Origin: Roseibium aquae
GTDB taxonomy: Bacteria; Pseudomonadota; Alphaproteobacteria; Rhizobiales; Stappiaceae
Length of the DNA: 64,000 nt
Direction of reading: 5' to 3'
NCBI RefSeq assembly: GCF_008711285.1
Contig: NZ_VXDC01000005.1
Span: forward strand, 124,001-188,000
The position numbers and the translations under genes were made by a program. This document shows positions 48,570 to 57,697 of the stretch, piece by piece. Under the pieces are notes generated by a model, which was not told the origin of the DNA, did no database searches, and worked only from the letters and a program-made list of their open reading frames with translations. Each line of letters begins with the position of its first letter. Position 1 is the stretch's first letter.

Positions 48570-50381
48570 ATGGTTGCAGAGACCGAAAAAATCGACGGTG
48601 TGGCGGATGATCCGTCAGAGCCTTCTGACCGGGCGCACATCCGCCGTTTGTACAAGCGCCGTGTCCGGCGGCGCATGCTGTCGCGGATTGGCAGTTTCAT
48701 CGGGACATATGCGTTATCCTCGCTGACCCGCCGGATCCTGGCGATCAACCTGGTTGGATTGGTCGCTTTGGTGATCGGGATCCTCTATCTCAACCAGTTC
48801 CGCGCCGGGCTCATCGACGCCCGGGTGCAAAGCCTTCTGACCCAGGGCGAGATCATCGCTGGCGCAATCGCGGCCTCGGCCACGGTCGACACGGGTGCGA
48901 TTACCGTCGATCCGGAGCGGCTGCTCCAATTGCAGGCTGGCGAGAGCGTGGCTCCTGGTGGTGATGATCTCGAGATCCTTGACTTTCCTGTCAATCCCGA
49001 ACGGGTTGGCCCTGTCCTGCGCCGGCTCATTTCGCCGACCAAGACCCGTGCGAGGATTTATGATCCGGACGGGATCCTCATCCTGGACTCCAGGCATCTC
49101 TACTCCAGCGCGCAGATCCTGAGATTTGACCTTCCCCCACCCAACCAAGAGGAAACAGGTTTTTTCGAAGAAGCCTGGCAGTCTTTCAAGATCTGGCTGC
49201 GTCAGGGTGAGTTGCCGATCTACGAAGAGGTTGGGCCGGGGGACGGGCGCGCTTATCCGGAAGTGGAAGCCGCGCTTGCCGGCTCTCCGGCCAGTGTCGT
49301 TCGGGTGTCGCAGCGCGGCGAGTTGATCGTGTCCGTCGCCGTGCCGATCCAGCGCTTCCGCGCGGTCCTGGGCACGCTTCTCTTGTCGACACAAGGCGGG
49401 GATATTGACGCAATCGTCCGCGCTGAGCGCATTGCCATCATGCGCGTTTTTCTGGTTGCCGCCACGGTGACCATTCTTCTTTCGATCCTTCTGGCCGGCA
49501 CGATTGCGGGACCGGTCCGCCGGCTCGCGGCGGCGGCCGACCGGGTCCGCAAAGGGTCGAACTCGCGTGAGGAAATTCCGGAATTTGCCGACCGCCAGGA
49601 CGAGATCGGGCATTTGGCACGGTCTTTCCGGGACATGACGAACGCGCTCTACAACAAGATCGATGCGATTGAGCAGTTCGCGGCCGATGTGGCGCATGAA
49701 CTCAAAAACCCCTTGACCTCACTGAGAAGCGCGGTCGAAACGCTGCCTCTTGCGAAATCGGATGAGTCACGCGGCCGCTTGCTGGAAATCATCCAGCATG
49801 ATGTGCGGCGCCTTGACCGTCTCATCAGCGATATTTCCGATGCCTCTCGTCTGGATGCGGAATTGGCCAGGGCTCAGGCCGAGCCGATCGATCTGGCTCT
49901 TCTGCTGCGGGCAATCGCGGACGCGGCGAACCAGAGAGCAGACAAAGCTGAAACCGAAGTCCTGTTGACCGTGGCCGATGCTCCCGGACCGAACCCCTTC
50001 CGCCTGTTGGGCCATGATATCAGGCTTGGTCAGGTCATCAGCAATCTCATCGATAATGCGCTGTCGTTTTCTCCGGCGGATGGCACCGTTCGGCTTGGTC
50101 TTGCGCCAGCGGGTCGGTTCCTGCAGATCACTGTGGACGATGACGGGCCGGGCATCAGGGCCGAAAATACGGACCGGATATTCGAACGCTTTTACACGGA
50201 TCGCCCGGACGGTGAGGGGTTTGGCAACAATTCCGGGCTTGGCCTGTCCATCTCCCGGCAGATTGTCGAGGCCCATAGAGGGACGATCCGTGTGGAGAAC
50301 CGGACTGAAACCGATAAAAAAACAGGCAAGGAAAAGGTCTGCGGCGCTCGGTTCACGATCTTGCTGCCGAAAGAACCATGA
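48570..50381 (+). CDS. chvG: Sensor histidine kinase ChvG
   Basis: 603 residues. Basic N-terminus, TM1 about residues 57-76 and a periplasmic sensor region to about 288. TM2 is about 291-313 (FLVAATVTILLSILLAGTIAG), then HAMP. The H-box FAADVAHELKNPLTSL holds phospho-His376, and the ATPase domain has DDDGPGI and GLGLSISRQIVEAH. It phosphorylates ChvI. It lies 10 bases after chvI and overlaps hprK by ATGA. A periplasmic repressor ExoR is not in the window. Confidence 0.95.
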   Translation: MVAETEKIDGVADDPSEPSDRAHIRRLYKRRVRRRMLSRIGSFIGTYALSSLTRRILAINLVGLVALVIGILYLNQFRAGLIDARVQSLLTQGEIIAGAIAASATVDTGAITVDPERLLQLQAGESVAPGGDDLEILDFPVNPERVGPVLRRLISPTKTRARIYDPDGILILDSRHLYSSAQILRFDLPPPNQEETGFFEEAWQSFKIWLRQGELPIYEEVGPGDGRAYPEVEAALAGSPASVVRVSQRGELIVSVAVPIQRFRAVLGTLLLSTQGGDIDAIVRAERIAIMRVFLVAATVTILLSILLAGTIAGPVRRLAAAADRVRKGSNSREEIPEFADRQDEIGHLARSFRDMTNALYNKIDAIEQFAADVAHELKNPLTSLRSAVETLPLAKSDESRGRLLEIIQHDVRRLDRLISDISDASRLDAELARAQAEPIDLALLLRAIADAANQRADKAETEVLLTVADAPGPNPFRLLGHDIRLGQVISNLIDNALSFSPADGTVRLGLAPAGRFLQITVDDDGPGIRAENTDRIFERFYTDRPDGEGFGNNSGLGLSISRQIVEAHRGTIRVENRTETDKKTGKEKVCGARFTILLPKEP

Positions 50382-50851
50382 TCGAGACATCCCCCACGAT
50401 CCATGCCAGTTGTGTCGTGATCGGGACCGTCGGCCTTCTGGTTCGGGGGGCGTCTGGGGCCGGCAAGTCCAGCTTGTGCGACCACCTTATCGAAGCGGCC
50501 TTGCGGCGGGGGCATCATGCGGGCTGGGTGTCCGATGATCGGACGGTGCTCCTGGACGATGGCGGGCGGGTTGTTGCCAGAGCGGCCAAAGGGCTCGAAG
50601 AGCGCTTTGAGGTTCGCGGGATCGGCATTCTGCGCGCGCCGTTCGAAAGACGGGCTGCAATTGACATGATCATCGACATCTTGCCGCTCGAGGATCTCGA
50701 CCGTCTTCCTGAAGATGCGCAAATGTCGCAATTGCTCAATGGGGTAGTCTTGCCCCGCGTTCCGGTTCTGCTGAACAGTCCTGAAGAAGCGCTTCGGCGG
50801 ATCCGCTGGGTTCTGCGCCGGGTTTTCCCGCAAAGGCCGGACTACTTTTAG
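50378..50851 (+). CDS. hprK: Short HPr kinase/phosphorylase
   Basis: 157 residues, the truncated alphaproteobacterial form containing only the catalytic C-terminal domain of HprK. The P-loop is LLVRGASGAGKSSL (Walker A residues 24-31), with DDRTVLL and the conserved RGIGILRAPFE following. It phosphorylates HPr on its regulatory Ser. The start ATG overlaps the chvG stop by four bases, linking sensor kinase and HPr control. EIIA and HPr follow after 111 bases. The lack of the N-terminal domain is normal in this class. Confidence 0.93.
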   Translation: MIETSPTIHASCVVIGTVGLLVRGASGAGKSSLCDHLIEAALRRGHHAGWVSDDRTVLLDDGGRVVARAAKGLEERFEVRGIGILRAPFERRAAIDMIIDILPLEDLDRLPEDAQMSQLLNGVVLPRVPVLLNSPEEALRRIRWVLRRVFPQRPDYF

Positions 50852-50962
50852 GGATATCTGTCCGATTTTGCTTGCAACGGACACAGGGGTTGCCGAGAGT
50901 GCGGCTTCGATCCTCTTGGATCGATCAGGAGCCTTAAAACACTGACTGGATCGCTAAACGGG

Positions 50963-51367
50963 ATGATCGGACTAGTTCTTGTTACACACGGACGCCTTGC
51001 GGAGGAATTCAAGGCCGCGTTGGAACATGTCGTCGGGCCGCAGGAGCAGGTCGAGACCATTTCGATCGGTCCGGACGATGACATGGAGCAACGGCGTTCC
51101 GATATCCTTGGCGCGGTCGAGGCCGCGAACAGCGGTCAGGGCGTTGTGCTGCTGACGGACATGTTCGGGGGGACGCCTTCCAATCTGGCAATTTCGATCA
51201 TGGATGGAAAATCCGTCGAGGTGGTCGCCGGTGTGAATCTGCCGATGCTGATCAAACTGGCGAGCGTGCGCGCGGAGCGAACCTTGTCTGAGGCCGTGGA
51301 TGAAGCGCGGCAGGCCGGGCAGAAATACATTTCCGTCGCCAGCCAGGTCCTGTCGGGTCAGAACTGA
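50963..51367 (+). CDS. PTS EIIA component (mannose/fructose type, ManX-like)
   Basis: 134 residues; phospho-acceptor His9 in LVLVTHGRLAEEFKAALEHV, and LLTDMFGGTPSNLA later. The fold is the EIIA-Man type. It takes phosphate from HPr. There is no membrane EIIC/EIID in the window, in line with regulatory PTS systems of alphaproteobacteria rather than sugar uptake. It lies 9 bases before the HPr gene. Confidence 0.93.
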   Translation: MIGLVLVTHGRLAEEFKAALEHVVGPQEQVETISIGPDDDMEQRRSDILGAVEAANSGQGVVLLTDMFGGTPSNLAISIMDGKSVEVVAGVNLPMLIKLASVRAERTLSEAVDEARQAGQKYISVASQVLSGQN

Positions 51368-51375
51368 CGGACACG

Positions 51376-51657
51376 ATGAGCGCTCCTTGTTTGGAAAAAG
51401 ACGTCACCATCGTCAATCAGCGTGGTCTCCACGCCCGCGCCTCCGCCAAGCTGGTCAAGCTGGTCGAAACCTTTGACGCGCAGGTCCTGGTCTCCAAGGA
51501 CGGCCAGTCCGTTGAAGGAACATCGATCATGGGGCTCATGATGCTGGCGGCCAGCCGGGGATGTTCGATCCGTATTTCCGTGACAGGAAACAATGCCGAC
51601 GACGCCATGGCGGCAATCTCCGCGTTGGTCGAAGGCGGGTTTGGCGAAGAAGACTAG
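51376..51657 (+). CDS. Phosphocarrier protein HPr
   Basis: 93 residues. The active-site His19 is in QRGLHARASAKLVKLV; the regulatory Ser50 is in EGTSIMGLMMLAAS and is the target of the HprK encoded just upstream. It relays phosphate from EI to EIIA; the serine phosphorylation tunes this flux. It is the last gene of the chvI-chvG-hprK-EIIA-HPr cluster. EI is not present here. Confidence 0.95.
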   Translation: MSAPCLEKDVTIVNQRGLHARASAKLVKLVETFDAQVLVSKDGQSVEGTSIMGLMMLAASRGCSIRISVTGNNADDAMAAISALVEGGFGEED

Positions 51658-51792
51658 AGACGCCGCTCACCTCTCCCTTTCGCTGCGCATCATTTGGCTG
51701 GCGCGACCGGATATGGGGTCAAAGGCCGCCAAATGGGACAAACCGTGCTCGGGGTTTGCTTACTCGAGCATTCACAATGATTTTTTTATCAC

Positions 51793-51816
51793 ATAAAGAA
51801 TTCTTTATATCTTTAT
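51793..51816. promoter_or_regulatory. Candidate operator of ahcY (16-base palindrome plus extra half-site)
   Basis: ATAAAGAATTCTTTAT (51793-51808) is a perfect palindrome, and a further half-site ATCTTTAT follows at 51809-51816. Its right edge meets the -35 hexamer of the promoter-like sequence, so a bound protein would block RNA polymerase. The A/T-rich CTTTAT half-site resembles operators of SahR, an ArsR-type S-adenosylhomocysteine sensor of ahcY in proteobacteria, but this is from memory and unverified. Confidence 0.55.
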
Positions 51817-51844
51817 TGCAGGTTTTGGGCTGCGGGGTTATAAC
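51816..51844 (+). promoter_or_regulatory. Probable sigma-70-type promoter of ahcY
   Basis: TTGCAG (51816-51821), a 17-base spacer and TATAAC (51839-51844). It lies 138 bases before the ahcY ATG and directly right of the operator palindrome. Confidence 0.55.
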
Positions 51845-51981
51845 TCCGGCCGGCAGCCGCCTGAAGCGGGACGCGCATTGCGGGCACTCGTTGTCCATAG
51901 CGCCCACATGACCGCTTCCCGGGCAGCTTCACAATCCGAAGGCACCGGCTTAAGGGCCGGTTCGAAAAGCAGGGAATTTCC

Positions 51982-53370
51982 ATGACCGATTACATCATTA
52001 AGGATATTGGCCTAGCCGATTGGGGCAGGACCGAAATCGAGATTGCCGAGCATGAAATGCCCGGTCTGATGGCCTGCCGGACGGAATTCGGAGATGCCAA
52101 ACCGTTGAAGGGCGCGCGCATTGCCGGCTCCCTTCACATGACGATCCAGACCGCGGTCTTGATCGAAACGCTGGTTGCGCTTGGCGCCGAAGTCCGCTGG
52201 GCGTCTTGCAATATCTATTCGACCCAGGATCAGGCTGCCGCAGCGATTGCGGCCGCGGGCATCCCGGTCTTCGCCATCAAGGGTGAAACCCTCGAGGAAT
52301 ACTGGGCTTACGCCGACAAGATTTTCGACTTCCCCGAAGGCGCCAACATGATTCTGGATGATGGCGGCGACGCGACGCTTTACATTCTGATTGGCGCGCG
52401 TGTCGAAGCGGGCGAAACGGATCTGATCGAAAATCCGAAGTCCGAAGAAGAAGAAGCGCTGTTTGCGCAGATCAAGAAGCGTATGGCCGCCAATCCGGGT
52501 TGGTTCACCAAGCAGCGCGATTTGATCAAGGGCGTTTCCGAGGAAACGACAACTGGCGTTCTGCGTTTGTACGAAATGCAGAAAAAGGGCCTGCTGCCGT
52601 TCCCGGCGATCAACGTCAATGACAGTGTGACGAAATCGAAATTCGACAACCGGTACGGCTGCCGCGAGTCATTGGTCGATGGCATTCGTCGCGGTACCGA
52701 CGTGATGATGTCGGGTAAGGTTGCCGTTGTGTGCGGCTATGGCGATGTTGGCAAGGGCTCGGCCCAGTCTCTGGCCGGCGCCGGCGCGCGCGTGATCGTG
52801 ACGGAGATCGACCCGATTTGCGCGCTCCAGGCCGCGATGGACGGTTTTGAAGTCAAGACCATCGAACAGGCGCTCCCGGAAGGCGACATTTACGTCACCG
52901 CAACGGGCAACAAGGACATTATCACCTTCGACCACATGCGTGGCATGAAGGACATGGCGATCGTCTGCAACATCGGCCACTTCGACAATGAGATTCAGGT
53001 CGCGGCTTTGAAAAACACCAAATGCCGGCCGGTCAAGGATCAGGTCGACATGTATGAGTTTCCGGACGGAAAGCGGATGATCCTTCTGTCGCAAGGACGT
53101 CTGGTCAACCTTGGCAACGCAACCGGCCACCCGAGCTTTGTGATGTCGGCCAGCTTCACCAACCAGGTTCTGGCCCAGATCGAACTCTACACTAAGGGTG
53201 ATGTCTACCAGAACGAGGTTTACGTGTTGCCCAAGCATCTCGATGAGAAGGTGGCCCGGTTGCACCTTGAGAAACTCGGCGTCACCCTGACGGAGCTTTC
53301 GGACGAACAGGCGGATTATCTGGGGATTCCGCCCCAGGGACCGTTCAAGTCGGAGCACTACAAATACTGA
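51982..53370 (+). CDS. ahcY: Adenosylhomocysteinase
   Basis: 462 residues, the usual alphaproteobacterial length. It hydrolyses S-adenosylhomocysteine to adenosine and homocysteine, relieving methyltransferase inhibition. It shows [37 protein letters not shown], the NAD-binding loop [18 protein letters not shown] and the C-terminal KSEHYKY. AGCAGGGAA precedes the ATG. It stands alone with its own operator and terminator, and lies just before divL. Confidence 0.98.
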   Translation: MTDYIIKDIGLADWGRTEIEIAEHEMPGLMACRTEFGDAKPLKGARIAGSLHMTIQTAVLIETLVALGAEVRWASCNIYSTQDQAAAAIAAAGIPVFAIKGETLEEYWAYADKIFDFPEGANMILDDGGDATLYILIGARVEAGETDLIENPKSEEEEALFAQIKKRMAANPGWFTKQRDLIKGVSEETTTGVLRLYEMQKKGLLPFPAINVNDSVTKSKFDNRYGCRESLVDGIRRGTDVMMSGKVAVVCGYGDVGKGSAQSLAGAGARVIVTEIDPICALQAAMDGFEVKTIEQALPEGDIYVTATGNKDIITFDHMRGMKDMAIVCNIGHFDNEIQVAALKNTKCRPVKDQVDMYEFPDGKRMILLSQGRLVNLGNATGHPSFVMSASFTNQVLAQIELYTKGDVYQNEVYVLPKHLDEKVARLHLEKLGVTLTELSDEQADYLGIPPQGPFKSEHYKY

Positions 53371-53427
53371 TTTTCCGAGCGCTTATAGCTATATCTAGTA
53401 GCGCTTTAAGTCACAGCTGATGCATTG

Positions 53428-53468
53428 GTTAACGGGATTCATCGTTTCGGTGGGTCCCGTTAACTTTT
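53428..53468 (+). terminator. Terminator of ahcY
   Basis: GTTAACGGGA (53428-53437) pairs perfectly over ten bases with TCCCGTTAAC (53455-53464), followed by TTTT. It lies 57 bases after the ahcY stop. Confidence 0.8.
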
Positions 53469-53550
53469 CGATAAGAGACTCTTCAGCGCGATTCCCAAAA
53501 AGGTTATGGTTTTAACGAATCAGAGGCCAGGAGGCGAACGTCTTTGATTC
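53436..53550. promoter_or_regulatory. Cluster of five GANTC sites upstream of divL
   Basis: GATTC 53436-53440, GACTC 53477-53481, GATTC 53490-53494, GAATC 53517-53521 and GATTC 53546-53550. GANTC is the target of the alphaproteobacterial cell-cycle methylase CcrM; methylated sites in promoters recruit GcrA. The density is well above one per 256 bases. Confidence 0.6.
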
Positions 53551-53613
53551 AGTCCGGGTTTTCCGGAATTTTCCGGGTTCTCCGGGCAAATGGCGGGTTA
53601 AGGGGATCACAGG

Positions 53614-56127
53614 ATGCCGATCGGCAGCTTGGGTGGCGCGCATACCGGCGCGGCGCGGCGAAGATGGAGTCTATCTTTTGCAAGGCTTTTGCCGGCTGCG
53701 GCCGGTCTGTTGCCTTTCACGGGCATGCCTGCTTCGGCCTCGGATCTCATCTCGGTTTCGATGGCCGCGATCCAGCCTGACACCATGATGTTGTTTGGCG
53801 CTTTTGGCGGGGTTTGCGCCTTTGCCGTGACCGCCGCGGTCGCCTTTGTCCGCCATCGCAGGGTCTCCGGCAAGCTGGCGGACCGGTTGCGCCGGGAAAA
53901 AAGCGAGTTGAAGCTCCGGGTCGATCGGCTGGAGGCCATGCTCAACACAGACGAACAGCGGTTGATTGTGTGGACCGGCACGGGCGACCTCCCGCAGATC
54001 TGGGGCATCCTGCCCGAAGCGTCCGGGGTCCCGCGCGCCACCAGCCAGCTTCTGGCCTTTGGGCATTGGCTGACCGCAAAATGTGCCTCAGACCTCGAGC
54101 GCCGTCTCGACACTTTGTTCAGCTCCGGTGAGGCCTTCTCAGTGACCTTGAAAACAAGGATCGGGAGCTATGTCGAAGCCGTCGGCCGCACCACCGGAGG
54201 GGCGGTTGTGCTCCGCCTGCGCGATCTGACGGGTGAGCGTCAGATGCAAGCCGAGCTGGCTGCCCGCAACGCGCGCATTTCCGGTGAGCTCCATATGCTG
54301 CATGCGCTCTTGAACGCGATGCCGGCGCCAGCCTGGCAACGGGATGCCGAAGGGCGGTTGATCTGGGCGAACCATGCCTATGCCTCGGCGGTCGATGCGA
54401 TCGATGTTACAACGGCGATCAGCGAGCGTTCGGAGTTTCTCGATGGCGCGGCTCGGGCGGCGATGAAGCAGGAGCGCGACGATGACGGATGTTTCCGGTC
54501 CCGCATTCCGATCGTTGTGTCCGGGGAGCGTAAGGTCTACGCCGTAACCGATGTGGATGCCAATGTCGGCGGCGCCGGCATCGCCATAGACGTCAGCGAG
54601 CTTGATCAGGTGCGCAAGGAACTGACGCGGGCCGAAGACTTCCACGGCCGCACGCTTGATCAACTTGGAACGGCGGTGGCCATCTATGGCGGCGACCGCC
54701 GTCTGCAGTTCTACAATGCCGCCTTCAGCCAGCTTTGGGACCTTGATCCGGCCTTTCTCGAGGGTAGGCCGGAGGACGGTGCCGTTCTCGATATGCTCCG
54801 GGCTTCCCGCAAGCTGCCCGAGCAGGCCGACTACCGCGTTTGGCGGAACAACATGCTCGAGAGCTATCAGTCTTTTGAAGCGACCGAGAATTGGTGGCAT
54901 CTCCCCGATGGGCGAACCCTGCGGGTCATCGCCAACCCGCATCCGCAAGGTGGTGTCACGTATATCTATGAGAATGTGACAGAGCGACTTGATCTTGAAA
55001 GCCGCTACAACGCGTTGATCCGTGTGCAGGGCGAAACGCTGGACCACCTTTCCGAAGCCGTCGCCGTGTTCGGGTCCGATGGCCGGCTTCGACTCTGGAA
55101 CCCGGCCTTTGGTCAGATCTGGAGCTTGACCGAGGATCAGCTGAGCGACAGTCCGCACATAAAGTCCCTTGTGCAGACCTGTGCCATCCGTGAGGAGGAA
55201 GAACGCGCATGGATGCAACTGGCCGAAAGCGTCACCAGCGTCGTGGACACCCGGACCCAGATCTCCAGCCGGATGGAGAGGCATGACGGGGTTGTCCTGG
55301 ATTTCGCGACGGTGCCGTTGCCTGACGGGGGAACCCTGATCACCTTTGTCGATGTTACGGACAGCGTGAATGTCGAACGCGCCCTGATGGAGAAGAACGA
55401 AGCTCTGGAGCAGGCCGATCACATAAAAAGCGCCTTCGTCCAGCATGTTTCTTATGAATTGCGCTCGCCGCTGAACAATATCATTGGCTTTGCCGAGCTT
55501 CTCAGCGATCCGCGGTTCGGCGATCTGTCCCAGAAGCAGAGCGAGTACGCCAGCTACATCATGTCGTCGTCCTCGGCGCTGAAGGCGATCATCGACGACA
55601 TTCTGGATCTTGCGACGCTTGACGCGGGGATCATGGATCTCGACTTGTCTGAGGTGGATGTTGCGGCCGCCGTGCAAGCCGCGGTGGAGGGCCTCAAAGA
55701 TCGGCTGGCCGAGGCTCAGATCGATCTGCGCACGCATATCCCCTCGGACATTGGAAATATTGTTGCCGATGAAAAACGGCTTCGCCAAATCCTCTACAAT
55801 CTGATTTCGAATGCGGTTCATTTCTCGCAGGAGCGGGGGACGGTCGACGTGTCCTGCAGCCGGAAGAGCCAGTCGGTGGAGTTTGTGGTCAAGGACAACG
55901 GTGTCGGGATTCCGGAAGAGATTTTGCACCAGGTGTTCAACCGTTTCGTCGGTCATGACAACGGTGCACGCCGGCAGGGGGCAGGTCTGGGCCTGGCAAT
56001 TGTCAAGAGTTTCGTTGAACTCCACGGCGGGCATGTCGATATTCATTCGGCCGAAGGGCAAGGCACGGTTGTGACTTGTACTTTTCCTGCAAAGCCCGAA
56101 CGCGCCGGTATTATCGCGGCCGAATGA
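53614..56127 (+). CDS. divL: DivL-type PAS pseudo-histidine-kinase (Tyr in place of His)
   Basis: 837 residues. There is a hydrophobic N-terminal part (membrane segment about 57-79), a coiled region and a series of PAS-like segments (about 225-330, 345-460, 470-585). The dimerisation/phosphoacceptor helix is HVSYELRSPLNNIIGFAELL: the phospho-His of S-H-E-L-R is Tyr614 (codon TAT), the hallmark of Caulobacter DivL. ATPase motifs NLISNAVHFS, DNGVGIP and GAGLGLAIVKS are kept. DivL acts in the CckA-CtrA cell-cycle relay. AAGGGG stands before the ATG; tsaE follows, the usual order. Confidence 0.88.
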   Translation: MPIGSLGGAHTGAARRRWSLSFARLLPAAAGLLPFTGMPASASDLISVSMAAIQPDTMMLFGAFGGVCAFAVTAAVAFVRHRRVSGKLADRLRREKSELKLRVDRLEAMLNTDEQRLIVWTGTGDLPQIWGILPEASGVPRATSQLLAFGHWLTAKCASDLERRLDTLFSSGEAFSVTLKTRIGSYVEAVGRTTGGAVVLRLRDLTGERQMQAELAARNARISGELHMLHALLNAMPAPAWQRDAEGRLIWANHAYASAVDAIDVTTAISERSEFLDGAARAAMKQERDDDGCFRSRIPIVVSGERKVYAVTDVDANVGGAGIAIDVSELDQVRKELTRAEDFHGRTLDQLGTAVAIYGGDRRLQFYNAAFSQLWDLDPAFLEGRPEDGAVLDMLRASRKLPEQADYRVWRNNMLESYQSFEATENWWHLPDGRTLRVIANPHPQGGVTYIYENVTERLDLESRYNALIRVQGETLDHLSEAVAVFGSDGRLRLWNPAFGQIWSLTEDQLSDSPHIKSLVQTCAIREEEERAWMQLAESVTSVVDTRTQISSRMERHDGVVLDFATVPLPDGGTLITFVDVTDSVNVERALMEKNEALEQADHIKSAFVQHVSYELRSPLNNIIGFAELLSDPRFGDLSQKQSEYASYIMSSSSALKAIIDDILDLATLDAGIMDLDLSEVDVAAAVQAAVEGLKDRLAEAQIDLRTHIPSDIGNIVADEKRLRQILYNLISNAVHFSQERGTVDVSCSRKSQSVEFVVKDNGVGIPEEILHQVFNRFVGHDNGARRQGAGLGLAIVKSFVELHGGHVDIHSAEGQGTVVTCTFPAKPERAGIIAAE

Positions 56128-56143
56128 TCGTTGAAGGCCCGCC

Positions 56144-57688
56144 ATGCCCAATCAGGCCCCTGTCCAGCTGAACAACCCGTTTTTGTCAGTGTCCCTGCCA
56201 GATGAAGCCGCCACCAGGCGCCTGGCGGAAGATCTTGCCGCAATTCTGAAGCCGGCTGATCTCGTGTTGCTGTCCGGGGATCTGGGCGCTGGAAAATCGA
56301 CCTTCGCCCGCGCGATCTTGCGAGCCCGCGCCAATGACGATGAGCTGGAAGTGCCAAGTCCGACTTTCACATTGGTCCAGGCCTACGAACTGCCTCAGTT
56401 CCCCGTTTCTCATTTGGATCTTTATCGTCTCGAAGAACCGGGGGAGGTCCTGGAGCTTGGCCTTGACGACGCGTTGGAAACAGGCGCGGCTTTGGTGGAA
56501 TGGCCGGAAATGGCCCTGGGGTATTTGCCCGACCCCTGTCTTTGGCTCCAACTGACATGCGATCCGGACGGTGACGCACGGACCGCCGAATTCCAATCGG
56601 CCTGCCCGGACTGGCGCGCCCGGCTGGAGCGGACCCGTCAAATACGTTCGATGGCCGATGCCGCTGGTCTTGCGGAAGGGCGCCGTCAGCTTCTCAAGGG
56701 GGATGCCTCGTCCCGCCGTTTCGAGCGCATAACGGGGCCGGTCACAAGTGCGATCGTCATGGATTGGGCTCCGGCGACCGGGGCGGCCGCGACGCCCGAA
56801 GCACTGGCCTATAATGAGAGTGTGCACCGTGCACCCGATTGCCGGTCCGTATTGGCCCTTGCGGCTGAGTTGCGTCGAAACGGCTTTCCAGCGCCTGCGG
56901 TTTTGAACGCGGATGCGGACCAGGGCCTTCTGGTTCTGGAGGATTTCGGTGACGAGACGATTGCGCCGGATGGCACGCCGGATCCTCTCCGGTATCGGAG
57001 CGCGATCGATCTGCTCGCGAAATTGCATGCAACGAGGCTGCCCAGCACGATTGATTATTCCGACGGCGGCACCTACCGGATCCCAGGCTATTCCCGGGAG
57101 GCGTTGATTACCGAAGCTCTTCTGTGTTGCGATCACTTCGTTCCCTGGAAGCGTGGACAGGCCTGCCCGCCGAACCGCCGCGCCGCATTTTGTGAAATTT
57201 GGGACCGGGCTTTCAAAGAGATCTCCGGAAGCGAAACCGGTTGGGTGCTGCGGGACTACCATTCTCCCAACATTCTCTGGCGCGGGAATGAGGCGGGGCT
57301 TGGCGGATTGGGACTGATCGACTTCCAAGACGCCGTGATCGGCCCAACCGCCTATGATGTTGCCTCGCTCACTTTCGATGCGCGGGTGGATGTGCCCGAG
57401 GCGCTGGAAACGGTGCTGAAGAATGCTTATCTCTCGGCTCGGAACCAGAACGGACCGGTTCTGGACAGCGATTTGTTCGATACTGCCTATGGCGTGATGG
57501 CGGCACAGCGTTGCACCAAGATCCTTGGAATATTCGTGCGCCTTGCCGAGCGGGACGGGAAGGCGGACTATCTGCGCCATATTCCGCGGTTGATTGGGTA
57601 CATGCACCGCATTCTCTCCCACCCGGTTCTGGGGGATCTCAAAACCTGGTTCGAGAATGACATGTTGCTCGACAACGCGGCAGATTAA
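56144..57688 (+). CDS. Fusion of TsaE (tRNA t6A synthesis) and AmgK-like sugar kinase
   Basis: 514 residues with two domains. Residues 1 to about 160 are TsaE: LLSGDLGAGKSTFARAILRA (Walker A), VPSPTFTLVQAY and HLDLYRLEEPGEVLELG. Residues about 170-514 are an aminoglycoside-phosphotransferase-fold kinase of the AmgK type (N-acetylmuramate/N-acetylglucosamine 1-kinase), with LLVLEDFGDETI, the catalytic loop VLRDYHSPNILW and LGLIDFQDAVIGPTAYDVASL. The MurU-like gene follows after 9 bases, supporting the AmgK assignment. It lies 16 bases after divL. Confidence 0.9.
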   Translation: MPNQAPVQLNNPFLSVSLPDEAATRRLAEDLAAILKPADLVLLSGDLGAGKSTFARAILRARANDDELEVPSPTFTLVQAYELPQFPVSHLDLYRLEEPGEVLELGLDDALETGAALVEWPEMALGYLPDPCLWLQLTCDPDGDARTAEFQSACPDWRARLERTRQIRSMADAAGLAEGRRQLLKGDASSRRFERITGPVTSAIVMDWAPATGAAATPEALAYNESVHRAPDCRSVLALAAELRRNGFPAPAVLNADADQGLLVLEDFGDETIAPDGTPDPLRYRSAIDLLAKLHATRLPSTIDYSDGGTYRIPGYSREALITEALLCCDHFVPWKRGQACPPNRRAAFCEIWDRAFKEISGSETGWVLRDYHSPNILWRGNEAGLGGLGLIDFQDAVIGPTAYDVASLTFDARVDVPEALETVLKNAYLSARNQNGPVLDSDLFDTAYGVMAAQRCTKILGIFVRLAERDGKADYLRHIPRLIGYMHRILSHPVLGDLKTWFENDMLLDNAAD

Positions 57689-57697
57689 CGGAGCGAG

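Larger units (their letters stand above)
51658..51981. other. 324-base region between HPr and ahcY
   Basis: It contains a small hairpin CAAACC/GGTTTG (51739-51758), the AT-rich operator at 51793-51816, a promoter-like pair at 51816-51844 and a GC-rich leader to the ahcY ATG. It does not show the consensus of the SAH riboswitch. No small gene is supported. Confidence 0.6.

Noticed and set aside
51658-51981. SAH riboswitch before ahcY
   Set aside because: The conserved core expected for that riboswitch is not found; the visible elements are an AT-rich palindrome and a promoter.
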